From NCBI RefSeq assembly GCF_022775115.1, contig NZ_JALFLA010000021.1, positions 1 to 64,000 on the forward strand: DNA of 64,000 bases. Reading direction: 5' to 3'. Below, in pieces: positions 1-8,623 of the stretch (its first letter is position 1; each line of letters begins with the position of its first letter). A program made the translations under genes and the position numbers. The notes beneath the pieces were generated by a model. That model worked only from the letters and a program-made list of their open reading frames with translations, did not search any database and had not been told where the DNA came from. This stretch comes from Agathobaculum sp. GTDB taxonomy: Bacteria; Bacillota; Clostridia; Oscillospirales; Butyricicoccaceae.

Positions 1-123
1 CACGTTGAACAAACGGGGTGAAAATCCACCAAGGTGCAACCGGACTACACCTGCTGACTTCAGTTTAGCAAATCCTGCGGTTAACGCACAGACTGTATTT
101 TCATTCCCAGCTGTGATGGCCTT

Positions 124-318
124 TCATGAGGCGTTGATAAAGCTATCGCCGAGCACGTTCTCAAATTCACTGAGGGGCATTCGCGTTGTATATACCTTGC
201 CACCGGAAATATGGATCTCCGTTTTTCTCCCGATCACGAGGACGTAAAGAATCGCGCTGAGCGCAAGCGTGATTCTGGTTCGATTGGAGACGATCGTGAT
301 GCTTCGTGTTTCGTGCAA
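124..318 (-). pseudogene. Possible remnant of a LytTR-type DNA-binding domain
   Basis: 64-aa minus ORF with '..ILYVLVIGRKTEIHISGGKVYTTRMPLSEFENVLGDSFI', resembling the middle of a LytTR domain, but it stops abruptly and lacks the usual 'hRsyiVNl' continuation. Confidence 0.3.
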
Positions 319-834
319 ATCGGACGCTCCTTTTTTACTTCATACTAGGACTGGTTTAAAAATAGACGATACGCCCGGAGGGGCGCCTTTTTTCGCCTTG
401 CCTGACGAAAAAACCTTTCAGCTTTGCGCATATCGCCCTATATCAAATAAGGTTAAGTTTATTTTATCACAATCCCATTATAATGCAAGAGAGGAGGCGG
501 CCTGTTTTTCAAATGTATGGCATGTACCGGCAACACGCCCATGGGGCATATGCAACAAGAAGCAGGGTCGCAGCAGGCAGGGTAGGGAGGATGCTGCCAC
601 GGCTCGAGACAAGGCTTACAGGCTGAGCAAGACGCTCTGTCCAATTGTGTGCCGCGTAAAAATGCGAAAAAGGGACAAAAACCACCATGAAAATGCGGAA
701 ATATTTGACAAGAAGCGCCGTGTACGATAATATAAAGACAGATACCGCTGCATACTGTCGGTCAGTTCACGCCCTGCGAGGGGAAGCCATACTTTATTAG
801 AAGATTGGCAAGAACAGTATGATGGGATAGGGGC

Positions 835-1557
835 ATGCATATGTTTCAAAACAAGATAGTCGTGGTCACAGGCGGTGCGCAGGGCATCGGCCGGTGTATC
901 TGCGGGGAATTTGAGAAAGCGGGCGCCAAGGTCTGCCTCATTGACCGGGAGGACAATCCCTGCTTTGTGGGGGATATTGCGGATGAAGCCACGCTGCGCC
1001 GTTTTGCAGCAAAGGTCGTAGCCGAGCATGGCCGCGTGGACTGTCTGATCAACAATGCAAAGCCGCCGTTTGAGGGGATAGACACCTGCACCTATGAGCG
1101 GTTCAACTACGCTCTGCGCGTGGGTGTATCCGCGCCGTTTTTGCTGACGCAGCTGTTTCTGCCCTATTTTGCAGCGGGCGCGAGCATCGTCAATATCTCC
1201 TCCAGCCGGGATCGCATGAGCCAGCCCTTCAGCGAAAGCTACACCGCCGCCAAGGGCGGTATCGCCGCGCTCACCCATGCGCTGGCAGTCAGCCTTGCCG
1301 GCCGGGTGCGGGTCAACTCGATCTCGCCAGGCTGGATCGACACGGACTGCACCGCCTACCAAGGGGCTGACGCGGCGCAGCACCCCGCTGGGCGGGTGGG
1401 TGCGCCGCTGGATATCGCCAACATGGTGCTTTTTCTCTGCTCGGACAAGGCCGGCTTTATCACCGGCGAGAATATTTGCATCGACGGCGGTATGACGCGG
1501 CAGATGATCTATCACGGTGACGGCGGCTGGCATTACGAGCCGGAGAAGAGGATGTGA
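835..1557 (+). CDS. SDR family oxidoreductase
   Basis: TGGAQGIG nucleotide-binding motif, NNA, YTAAKGG catalytic YxxxK, C-terminal ICIDGGMT. Confidence 0.95.
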   Translation: MHMFQNKIVVVTGGAQGIGRCICGEFEKAGAKVCLIDREDNPCFVGDIADEATLRRFAAKVVAEHGRVDCLINNAKPPFEGIDTCTYERFNYALRVGVSAPFLLTQLFLPYFAAGASIVNISSSRDRMSQPFSESYTAAKGGIAALTHALAVSLAGRVRVNSISPGWIDTDCTAYQGADAAQHPAGRVGAPLDIANMVLFLCSDKAGFITGENICIDGGMTRQMIYHGDGGWHYEPEKRM

Positions 1558-1647
1558 CAGCCTGATGCGCACGTCCTTTGCCAACTATTCCTGCGAAACG
1601 CTTGGGCGCATGCTGCACGCAAAAGAAAGAATGGACCTGACGCCGGT

Positions 1648-3366
1648 TTGAACAAGGGGATGTCAGCAATGGCGGATACGCTTTTTCTCAGCATGATGTT
1701 TAACGTCGGCTTTCTGGTGATGATCGCCAGCCTGATGAGCCGGACGGCGCTGGTGAAAAACCTGCTGCTCGGGCGGAGCAGCGGCATGGGTGGCCAATTG
1801 CTGCTGGCGCTGTTTTTCGGCATGATTAGCGTGCTGTCTACTTATATTGGCATCGGCGTTAACGGGGCGATCGTCAACACCCGCGCCATCGGTGTGCTGG
1901 CCGCCGGGCTGATGGGAGGGCCGGTGGCAGGTATGGGCGCGGCCTGTATCGGCGGCTTGCACCGCTGGCTGTTTGATATCGGCGGTTTTACCTCGGTGGC
2001 CTGCGCCTGCTCGACCATCCTGGGCGAGGGCGTGCTGGGCTGTGTGTTCCACCGCCGGTTTCAGTCAGGCCGTCTCAAAGGCTGGCAGCTGGTGCTGCTG
2101 GGCGCGGTGGCTGAGATAGGGCAGATGGCATTCATTCTGCTGCTCGCGCGCCCCTTCTGGCAGGCGGTCGCGCTGGTGCGGGTGATCGCACTGCCTATGA
2201 TCGTTATGAACTCCTGCGGTATTGTGGCCTTTATCGGTGCGTTCCAGCATATTTTTATTGAGGAGAACAGTCTGGTGGACAGCCGCATCCGTCAGGCGAT
2301 GCATATCGCCGAGCAATGTCTGCCCTATCTGCGCAAGGGACTTTACAGCAAGGCCGATCTCGATCGCGCGGTCGAGATCATCCGTTCTGGCGCGCACTGC
2401 GACGGGGTCGCGGTGTGCGACCGGCAGCAGATGCTCAGCAGCAGCGGCTTTGGCTTTGGTGAGCACACCGCGCCGCCTTCGCTGCTGCGCGAGGTGATGG
2501 ACGGCGGAGAGACCCGCGTGGCCATCCAGACCGAGGACTGTCCCGAACTGGCGGCGCTGTTGGAGCGCCATATCGTGATCGCTGCGCCGCTCACCCGGCA
2601 GGGCAGCGCAATCGGCTGTCTGGTGCTGCTCGAACCGCACAGGTGGCTGCCGCTTGAAGCTGAGCGTGGTTTTATCGAGGGGCTTGCCATGCTTTTTTCC
2701 ACCCAGCTTGAGCTGTCTCAGGTTGAGTATCAGAAAAGTCTGCTGCAAAAGGCTGAATTTCAGCGGCTGCAATCGCAGGTCAACCCTCATTTTCTGTTCA
2801 ACAGCCTGAATACCATTTCGTATTTTTGCAGGGAGAACCCCGAGCGTGCACGTGAGCTGCTGTTGCTTTTGGGGCAATATTACCGTTATTCGACCGATGA
2901 GAACGATGGCTTTGTGCCTCTCGGGCGCGAGCTTAAGCAGGTGGAGACCTATCTCAAGCTGGAAAAGGCTCGCTTTGAAGACCGGATTTCGGTCTCCTTC
3001 CGCGGGATCGAGACGGTCGATCTGGAGCGAAGGGTACCCAGCCTGATCCTTCAGCCTATTGTGGAAAACGCCATCAAGCACGGTGCGGACGAGCGTGGCT
3101 TGCGGTGGGTGTCGGTCACATTCAGTCCGGAGGGGCAAGGCATAGTCGTTCGGGTGGAGGATAGGGGGCAGGGCTTTCCTCAGGAGGTGCTTACCGCCTT
3201 GGATGAGGGAAGCCTGCCGGGCAACAAGGTCGGCCTGCAAAATGTACATCGCCGTCTTAAAAGCATTTATGGCGAGGAAAACGGCTTGAAGATCACATCG
3301 GGGGCGGCAGGGTCGACCGTGACTATCTGCTTTCCGGACGGAACAGGAAAGGGGCTGTTGGCATGA
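1648..3366 (+). CDS. LytS/BtsS-type sensor histidine kinase (5TM-5TMR_LYT, GAF-like, His_kinase, HATPase)
   Basis: Multi-TM N-terminus with RAIGVLAAGLMGGPVAG, QVNPHFLFNSLNTI His_kinase motif, PIVENAIKHG N-box. Start may be ATG 1660 or 1669. Confidence 0.93.
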   Translation: MNKGMSAMADTLFLSMMFNVGFLVMIASLMSRTALVKNLLLGRSSGMGGQLLLALFFGMISVLSTYIGIGVNGAIVNTRAIGVLAAGLMGGPVAGMGAACIGGLHRWLFDIGGFTSVACACSTILGEGVLGCVFHRRFQSGRLKGWQLVLLGAVAEIGQMAFILLLARPFWQAVALVRVIALPMIVMNSCGIVAFIGAFQHIFIEENSLVDSRIRQAMHIAEQCLPYLRKGLYSKADLDRAVEIIRSGAHCDGVAVCDRQQMLSSSGFGFGEHTAPPSLLREVMDGGETRVAIQTEDCPELAALLERHIVIAAPLTRQGSAIGCLVLLEPHRWLPLEAERGFIEGLAMLFSTQLELSQVEYQKSLLQKAEFQRLQSQVNPHFLFNSLNTISYFCRENPERARELLLLLGQYYRYSTDENDGFVPLGRELKQVETYLKLEKARFEDRISVSFRGIETVDLERRVPSLILQPIVENAIKHGADERGLRWVSVTFSPEGQGIVVRVEDRGQGFPQEVLTALDEGSLPGNKVGLQNVHRRLKSIYGEENGLKITSGAAGSTVTICFPDGTGKGLLA

Positions 3367-4070
3367 AATACCTTTTAACGGATGACGAGCGCCCCGCGCG
3401 CAGCGAGCTGTGGCAGATTTTGGCTGAGCTGCGCCCGGAAGCGGAGTTCCGCGAGGCATCAAGCGGCGAGGAGGCTATTGAAATGATGGGCAGCGATGTG
3501 TTTGATGCGCTGTTTCTCGACATGGATCTGGGTGACATGCTGGGCACCACAGTGGCCGCCGCTGCGCGCAAGCTGCAGCCGGGCATCCCGATCGTTTTTG
3601 CCACGGCTTATTCGGACTACGCGGTCAAGGCGTTTGAAATGGGCGCGATGGATTACATCCTAAAGCCGTTCGACCCCGCGCGCATTGCCAAGACTGTACA
3701 GCGTCTGGGCGGCAGCCGGGAGCGGTCGGTCTCGCCGGGTCTTAACAAGCTGCCGGTGAGCCGGGATAAGAAGATACTTCTGCTCCCTGTGGAAGAGGTG
3801 ATTTATATCGAGACGCGCGAGCGGGGCAGTCAGGTGCATGCGGACAGCGGCGTTTATGAGGATTCCGCGCCCATCGGCAGCTTCGAGCGTCGGCTGGCGG
3901 GACGCTCCTTTTTCCGCATTCACAAAAGTTATCTAGTCAATCTGGATCGGGTCAAAGCGGTGTTTCCGTGGCACGGCGGCTATGGGATGACGATGGAGGG
4001 CGGCGAGGAGGTTGTGCTGCCGATTGGGCGCAGCCAGTTCCGGGTGCTCAAGCCGCTGTTCCATTTATAA
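3363..4070 (+). CDS. LytTR-family response regulator
   Basis: Receiver domain (FLDMDLGDMLGT, FATAYSDYAVKAFEMGAMDYILKPF) plus LytTR domain (FFRIHKSYLVNLDRV). ATGA overlap with the kinase gene. Confidence 0.95.
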   Translation: MKYLLTDDERPARSELWQILAELRPEAEFREASSGEEAIEMMGSDVFDALFLDMDLGDMLGTTVAAAARKLQPGIPIVFATAYSDYAVKAFEMGAMDYILKPFDPARIAKTVQRLGGSRERSVSPGLNKLPVSRDKKILLLPVEEVIYIETRERGSQVHADSGVYEDSAPIGSFERRLAGRSFFRIHKSYLVNLDRVKAVFPWHGGYGMTMEGGEEVVLPIGRSQFRVLKPLFHL

Positions 4071-4314
4071 ACACGGGGTGCTCTGTGCGGCGCATTTGAA
4101 AAACTGCACAAAGCACCCGGGGTCACTTACCCATCTCTTTCAGCATTTCATACATGGTTTTCGACCGGTTGAACATGGAAATTGACCTTTCGCCCAAAAG
4201 GGATATACATATCCCCGCTGATTATGGTAAAATCATACCAAACAAAGAGCCGGGGCGCTGGAGAGAGGTCCCGTCCTTTCACAAGATTTCCATGACAAGG
4301 AGGAGAAAAAAGGT

Positions 4315-5736
4315 ATGGTAAGTTTCTTTGTATGTCTGGCGATTTTGATCGGAGGATATTTTACTTACGGCAAATTCGTCGAAAACGTCTTCCATCCTGA
4401 CGATCGCCCCACGCCGGCTATCACCATGGAGGATGGCGCGGACTATGTGCCGATGAAGCCTTGGCGTGTATTCTTGGTTCAGCTGCTGAATATCGCCGGT
4501 CTCGGCCCGATCTTCGGCGCGATCATGGGCGCGATGTGGGGGCCCTCGGTTTTCCTGTGGATCACGCTGGGCACCATTTTTGCCGGTGCGGTTCATGACT
4601 ATCTCTCCGGCATGATCTCGCTGCGGCATAATGGCACCAGCATCTCCGAGGTCGTCGGCAAGTATCTTGGCGGCGGCATGAAGCAGGTAATGCGCGTCTT
4701 CTCGGTCGTGCTGCTGGTACTGGTAGGCGTCACCTTCTCGACCGGCCCTGCCAACCTGCTGGCGATGCTTACGCCGAACGTACTGGACGCCAAGTTCTGG
4801 CTGGCAGTCGTTATCATCTACTACTTCGTTGCAACCTTTGTCCCGATCGACAAGGTCATCGGCAAGATCTATCCCATTTTCGGCATCTGCCTGATCGTTA
4901 TGGCGCTGGGTGTGGCTGGCGGCCTGTTCATCAAGGGCTATGCCATCCCTGAGATCACCCTGCAGAATCTGCATCCGAAAAGCACGCCTATCTGGCCTGT
5001 TATGTTCATCTCGGTAGCTTGCGGCGCTATCTCGGGCTTCCACGCCACCCAGTCTCCCATGATGGCGCGCTGCCTGACCAGCGAGAAGAAGGGTCGCACC
5101 ATCTTCTACGGCGCTATGGTGGCAGAGGGCATCATCGCCCTGATTTGGGCGGCTGCCGGCGTTGCGTTCTATCATGGTACCGGCGGTCTGGCGAACGCGC
5201 TTGCCGAGATGGGCGGTCAGTCCGGTGTTGTATATGATATCTGCTTCGGCCTGATGGGTCCTGTCGGCGCCGTTATCGCAATGATCGGCGTTATCGCCTG
5301 CCCGATCTCCTCGGCGGATACCGCGTACCGTTCTGCTCGTTTGACGCTGGCCGACTCCTTTAAACTCGACCAGAAGCCGATGAAGAACCGCATCATCCTC
5401 ACCGTTCCGCTGCTGGCGGTTGGCGCGTTCCTGACCCAGATCGACGTGCAGATCATCTGGCGCTACTTCTCTTGGTCGAACCAGACGCTGGCGATGATTG
5501 CGCTGTGGGCTTGCGCTACATACTTGTTCCAGAACAAGCTCAACTACTTTATCGCAGCTGTTCCGGCTACCTTTATGTCGGCGGTCACCTCTACCTACAT
5601 CCTGATGGCGGATGAAGGTCTGAAGCTTCCGACCACCATCGCGTATCCGGTTGGTCTGGTCTTTGCCGCGATCTGCTTGGGTATCTTTGTGGTCAAGGGT
5701 CCGGCTCGCGTGAAAAAGGGCGAGCTGGCATCTTAA
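4315..5736 (+). CDS. cstA: CstA-family carbon starvation / peptide or pyruvate transporter
   Basis: Hydrophobic, multi-TM protein with GLGPIFGAIMGAMWGPSVFLWI and GFHATQSPMMARC, characteristic of CstA/BtsT. Confidence 0.93.
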   Translation: MVSFFVCLAILIGGYFTYGKFVENVFHPDDRPTPAITMEDGADYVPMKPWRVFLVQLLNIAGLGPIFGAIMGAMWGPSVFLWITLGTIFAGAVHDYLSGMISLRHNGTSISEVVGKYLGGGMKQVMRVFSVVLLVLVGVTFSTGPANLLAMLTPNVLDAKFWLAVVIIYYFVATFVPIDKVIGKIYPIFGICLIVMALGVAGGLFIKGYAIPEITLQNLHPKSTPIWPVMFISVACGAISGFHATQSPMMARCLTSEKKGRTIFYGAMVAEGIIALIWAAAGVAFYHGTGGLANALAEMGGQSGVVYDICFGLMGPVGAVIAMIGVIACPISSADTAYRSARLTLADSFKLDQKPMKNRIILTVPLLAVGAFLTQIDVQIIWRYFSWSNQTLAMIALWACATYLFQNKLNYFIAAVPATFMSAVTSTYILMADEGLKLPTTIAYPVGLVFAAICLGIFVVKGPARVKKGELAS

Positions 5737-5739
5737 AGG

Positions 5740-5964
5740 ATGGCGAGTATAATGAGCGCTGTCGATATCATCATCATGGTTGCGGTCTTTGCTGTGATCG
5801 GAGTTGTGTACTACCTGATCCAAGACGCGCATAAAAAGGGCGTACCGATGTGCGGCAAGTCCTGCGGCGGCTGTCCGCATCCGTGCCACAGCGATGGCAC
5901 GCCGAAAAATGCCAAGGAGAATACGCTTGCCGCCAAGGATGAGACGCAGGATGATCCGTCCTGA
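5740..5964 (+). CDS. Small single-TM Cys-rich protein (FeoB-associated Cys-rich membrane protein-like)
   Basis: N-terminal TM helix then MCGKSCGGCPHPCHS; 3-nt gap from cstA. Confidence 0.7.
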   Translation: MASIMSAVDIIIMVAVFAVIGVVYYLIQDAHKKGVPMCGKSCGGCPHPCHSDGTPKNAKENTLAAKDETQDDPS

Positions 5965-6030
5965 GTCTATCATGCGGTAAAATCCCGCTCCGCAGTGCAG
6001 ACTGCGCCACGCTGCGTAAAGCATTTGAAG

Positions 6031-6070
6031 TCCCTGCTGATACGGCCCGCCGTGTCAGCAGGGATTTTTT
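6031..6070 (+). terminator. Rho-independent terminator
   Basis: TCCCTGCTGA-tACGGcccGCCGTg-TCAGCAGGGA followed by TTTTTT. Confidence 0.85.
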
Positions 6071-6289
6071 ATTGACAATACGCGACCCAAAAAAGACCTG
6101 CAAATTCGTTTGATTCACAGCTTGATGCATAAATATATTTGTGCTATAATAGTAAAAAATAGACACTCCATCAATTATATAGCAATTATACCGTCAGCGG
6201 CATATAGATGAATGGGTTGGGCAAAGCAAGTGACCGCTGCGGTACAAGCGATTACGTCGGTTTAAGCATTCCCAATAAGTAAAAATGGG

Positions 6290-8296
6290 GTGCTGAAAAT
6301 AGTAGGATGGGAGAAAGTGCATATGAAATCTATCAAAACAAAGCTGATCACAATGGTGCTGTCGATCCTTGGTATCACGTTGGTCTTGACCATCTTGACC
6401 GGTATCTTTACCGCCTATGTGGCAATCAAGGGCAATGTGCGGGGCTACATGGCTTCGATGGGAGACGTTGTCGATTTGGCCATGGGCTCGCAGATCAATT
6501 CTCTGAAGGCATTGGCAGACGGACTGTCCGATGCGTGCTACGGCTTTACAGATGGAGAGGAGCACGATATGCTCGGCCGGCTGTGGGGCGCAAAGGCCAC
6601 GGGCTATCTGTCGCTTTCCCTTGTCCGCGCGGATGGTATGGTTTTCAGCACGGATGACACCTTTGACGGGAGCAATATCGCAGATAAGGATTATTTCCAA
6701 AAAGCGCTCGCAGGCGAGACGACCGTCTCCACGACGGAATACGATAACACAGGCAGACTGGTCGTCAGTGCGGCTTCCAAGCTGCTGTGGACAGAGGACT
6801 GGGACGGCGTGCTGCTGCTGCGCATGGACGGGCAGGTATTCAGCGAGATCATTCGGGATATCGCCATCAGTGAAACCGGCAATGTGTTCATACTCGACCA
6901 GAATGGCACGATGATCGCCAACAAGCGTCCTGAACTGGTAGAGGAGCGGCAAAACTTCATCGAAAAGGCCAAGACCGATAAAACATATGCGACCTCGGCT
7001 GAGGTTTACGCGCGCATGATACGGGGCGAAAAGGACGTTGCGGAGTACAGCTACGAAACCGGCACGCGGATATGCGCCTTTGGCCCGGTACAGGGCTCGG
7101 ATGGCTGGTCGTACGGCGTGATAGCGCCGCTGCGCGAGATGACAGCCACCAGCTCGATCAATATCGCGCTGTGTACGATTGGCGTTATCATGTTGGTGAT
7201 CGGCACGTTGGTCACGATCACCTTTTCCAACCGCTTGGTTCGTCCGCTGCGGGCGATCACCGATCGTATTGCGCTGCTGGCTTCGGGCGATCTTAGCTCG
7301 CCGGTCGAGACCGTCGAGACGCAGGATGAGGTCGGCATATTGGCGGCCAGCACCGCGGATATGGTCAGCGCGCTCAAGGAATACATACACGATATCGAAT
7401 ATGTACTGAGCGAGATATCAGGCGGCAATCTCTGCGTCAGCACAACGGCTGATTTCAAGGGAGAATTTTTGGAGCTGAAGGCCTCGGTCGATCAGATTCA
7501 TCAGGCGCTGAACAAGGCGATGCTGCGGATATCCAGCGCAGCCGAGCAGGTATCCATGGGTGCGGGACAGGTGTCTGACGGCGCACAGGCGCTGGCGCAG
7601 GGTGCCACCGAGCAGGCTAGCTCGGTAGAGCAGCTGGCGGCGAGCATCGGCAGCGTTTCCACGCATGTCCAGGATACATCCAACTATGTGCAGGATGTGT
7701 CCGTGCAGACAGAGAAGACCGGAGAGGTGCTCATGATCTGCAACCAGCATATGCAGGATATGTCTGCCGCGATGGCCGAGATCAATCAGTCGTCCATTGA
7801 CATTGGAAAGATCATCAAAACCATCGAGGATATCGCATTCCAGACGAATATTCTGGCGCTCAATGCCGCCGTTGAAGCCGCCCGCGCGGGCGCTGCCGGC
7901 AAGGGGTTTGCCGTTGTGGCCGACGAGGTACGCAATCTGGCCAGCAGATCGGCGGAGGCGTCCAAGAATACCTCGGCGTTGATTGGCCAGTCTGTTGCGA
8001 CGGTTGAAAAGGGTATGAAGATCGCAAGCGAGACGGCAGAGTCCCTCTCGTCTGTCGTGGAAGGCGCAGGGGTCATTACAGAGGCGGTCAGCAAGATCGC
8101 GGAAGCAGCAAAGGAGCAATCGGTCGCCCTGTCCGATATCCGTGAGGGGATCGAGCAGATATCCTCTGTCGTACAGACGACCTCGGCTACCTCCGAGGAG
8201 AGCGCGGCGGCGAGTGAGGAGCTGTCGAGTCAGGCAGAGCTGCTGCGCGGCATCGTCGCCCGTTTCCAGCTCAACCACGATGATGCTGCCCAGTAA
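6290..8296 (+). CDS. Methyl-accepting chemotaxis protein with dCache-like sensor and HAMP
   Basis: N-terminal TM, Cache-like periplasmic region, HAMP, MCP signalling tip [37 protein letters not shown]. Likely start ATG 6323 (MKSIKTKL). Confidence 0.95.
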   Translation: MLKIVGWEKVHMKSIKTKLITMVLSILGITLVLTILTGIFTAYVAIKGNVRGYMASMGDVVDLAMGSQINSLKALADGLSDACYGFTDGEEHDMLGRLWGAKATGYLSLSLVRADGMVFSTDDTFDGSNIADKDYFQKALAGETTVSTTEYDNTGRLVVSAASKLLWTEDWDGVLLLRMDGQVFSEIIRDIAISETGNVFILDQNGTMIANKRPELVEERQNFIEKAKTDKTYATSAEVYARMIRGEKDVAEYSYETGTRICAFGPVQGSDGWSYGVIAPLREMTATSSINIALCTIGVIMLVIGTLVTITFSNRLVRPLRAITDRIALLASGDLSSPVETVETQDEVGILAASTADMVSALKEYIHDIEYVLSEISGGNLCVSTTADFKGEFLELKASVDQIHQALNKAMLRISSAAEQVSMGAGQVSDGAQALAQGATEQASSVEQLAASIGSVSTHVQDTSNYVQDVSVQTEKTGEVLMICNQHMQDMSAAMAEINQSSIDIGKIIKTIEDIAFQTNILALNAAVEAARAGAAGKGFAVVADEVRNLASRSAEASKNTSALIGQSVATVEKGMKIASETAESLSSVVEGAGVITEAVSKIAEAAKEQSVALSDIREGIEQISSVVQTTSATSEESAAASEELSSQAELLRGIVARFQLNHDDAAQ

Positions 8297-8331
8297 ACCG
8301 AGCGGATACCCGCATCATATCAATAGAGTAA

Positions 8332-8372
8332 AAGCCCGTCGCAGAATTTTCATTCTGCGACGGGCTTGTTTT
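8332..8372. terminator. Bidirectional intrinsic terminator between convergent genes
   Basis: AAGCCCGTCGCAGAAT-tttc-ATTCTGCGACGGGCTT, perfect stem followed by gtttt. Confidence 0.9.
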
Positions 8373-8374
8373 AT

Positions 8375-8605
8375 TCAGTCCTCCGGCTTGCTGTGAAAAA
8401 GTGCCTTTCGGTCAAAGACCGAAGGGGCGGTGTTGATACCGCCAAAGCGCTTGCCGCGGCCGCGGTCGTAGATGGACACGGTGGTGTCGAGCGGCGCATA
8501 GGGTGCAAAGGCCAGCTCGTCCTCCATTTCATCGTCTGGCGGAGCGGCTGGATGCTTTTTTGCTGCTATGCGGCGGTTTTGCTCCAATCCCTCAGTTGAA
8601 CGCAT
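8375..8605 (-). CDS. Small acidic hypothetical protein downstream of the AAA+ ATPase
   Basis: 76 aa, preceded by AGGGAGGG Shine-Dalgarno, 18 nt from the ATPase stop on the same strand. Confidence 0.6.
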   Translation of the reverse strand: MRSTEGLEQNRRIAAKKHPAAPPDDEMEDELAFAPYAPLDTTVSIYDRGRGKRFGGINTAPSVFDRKALFHSKPED

Positions 8606-8623
8606 ATGCGATCCCTCCCTTTC

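Noticed and set aside
372-392. Small terminator-like hairpin CGCCC-ggag-GGGCG plus T-run
   Set aside because: Only 5-bp stem and no clear upstream gene; too weak to call
616-1584. 322-aa minus-strand ORF opposite the SDR gene
   Set aside because: Complement of a well-supported SDR gene, no motif, no SD
1564-1650. 28-codon ORF after the SDR gene (MRTSFANYSCETLGRMLHAKERMDLTPV)
   Set aside because: Short, no good SD, no family recognised; could be a gene remnant but not supportable
4279-6024. 581-aa minus-strand ORF opposite cstA
   Set aside because: Antisense of a conserved membrane protein; D/R/H-rich translation typical of complement frames
6180-6300. Possible riboswitch (c-di-GMP-like) upstream of the chemotaxis receptor gene
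   Set aside because: Contains GGCAAAGC and a G-rich tail but not the conserved GEMM core; cannot be supported without a covariance-model search
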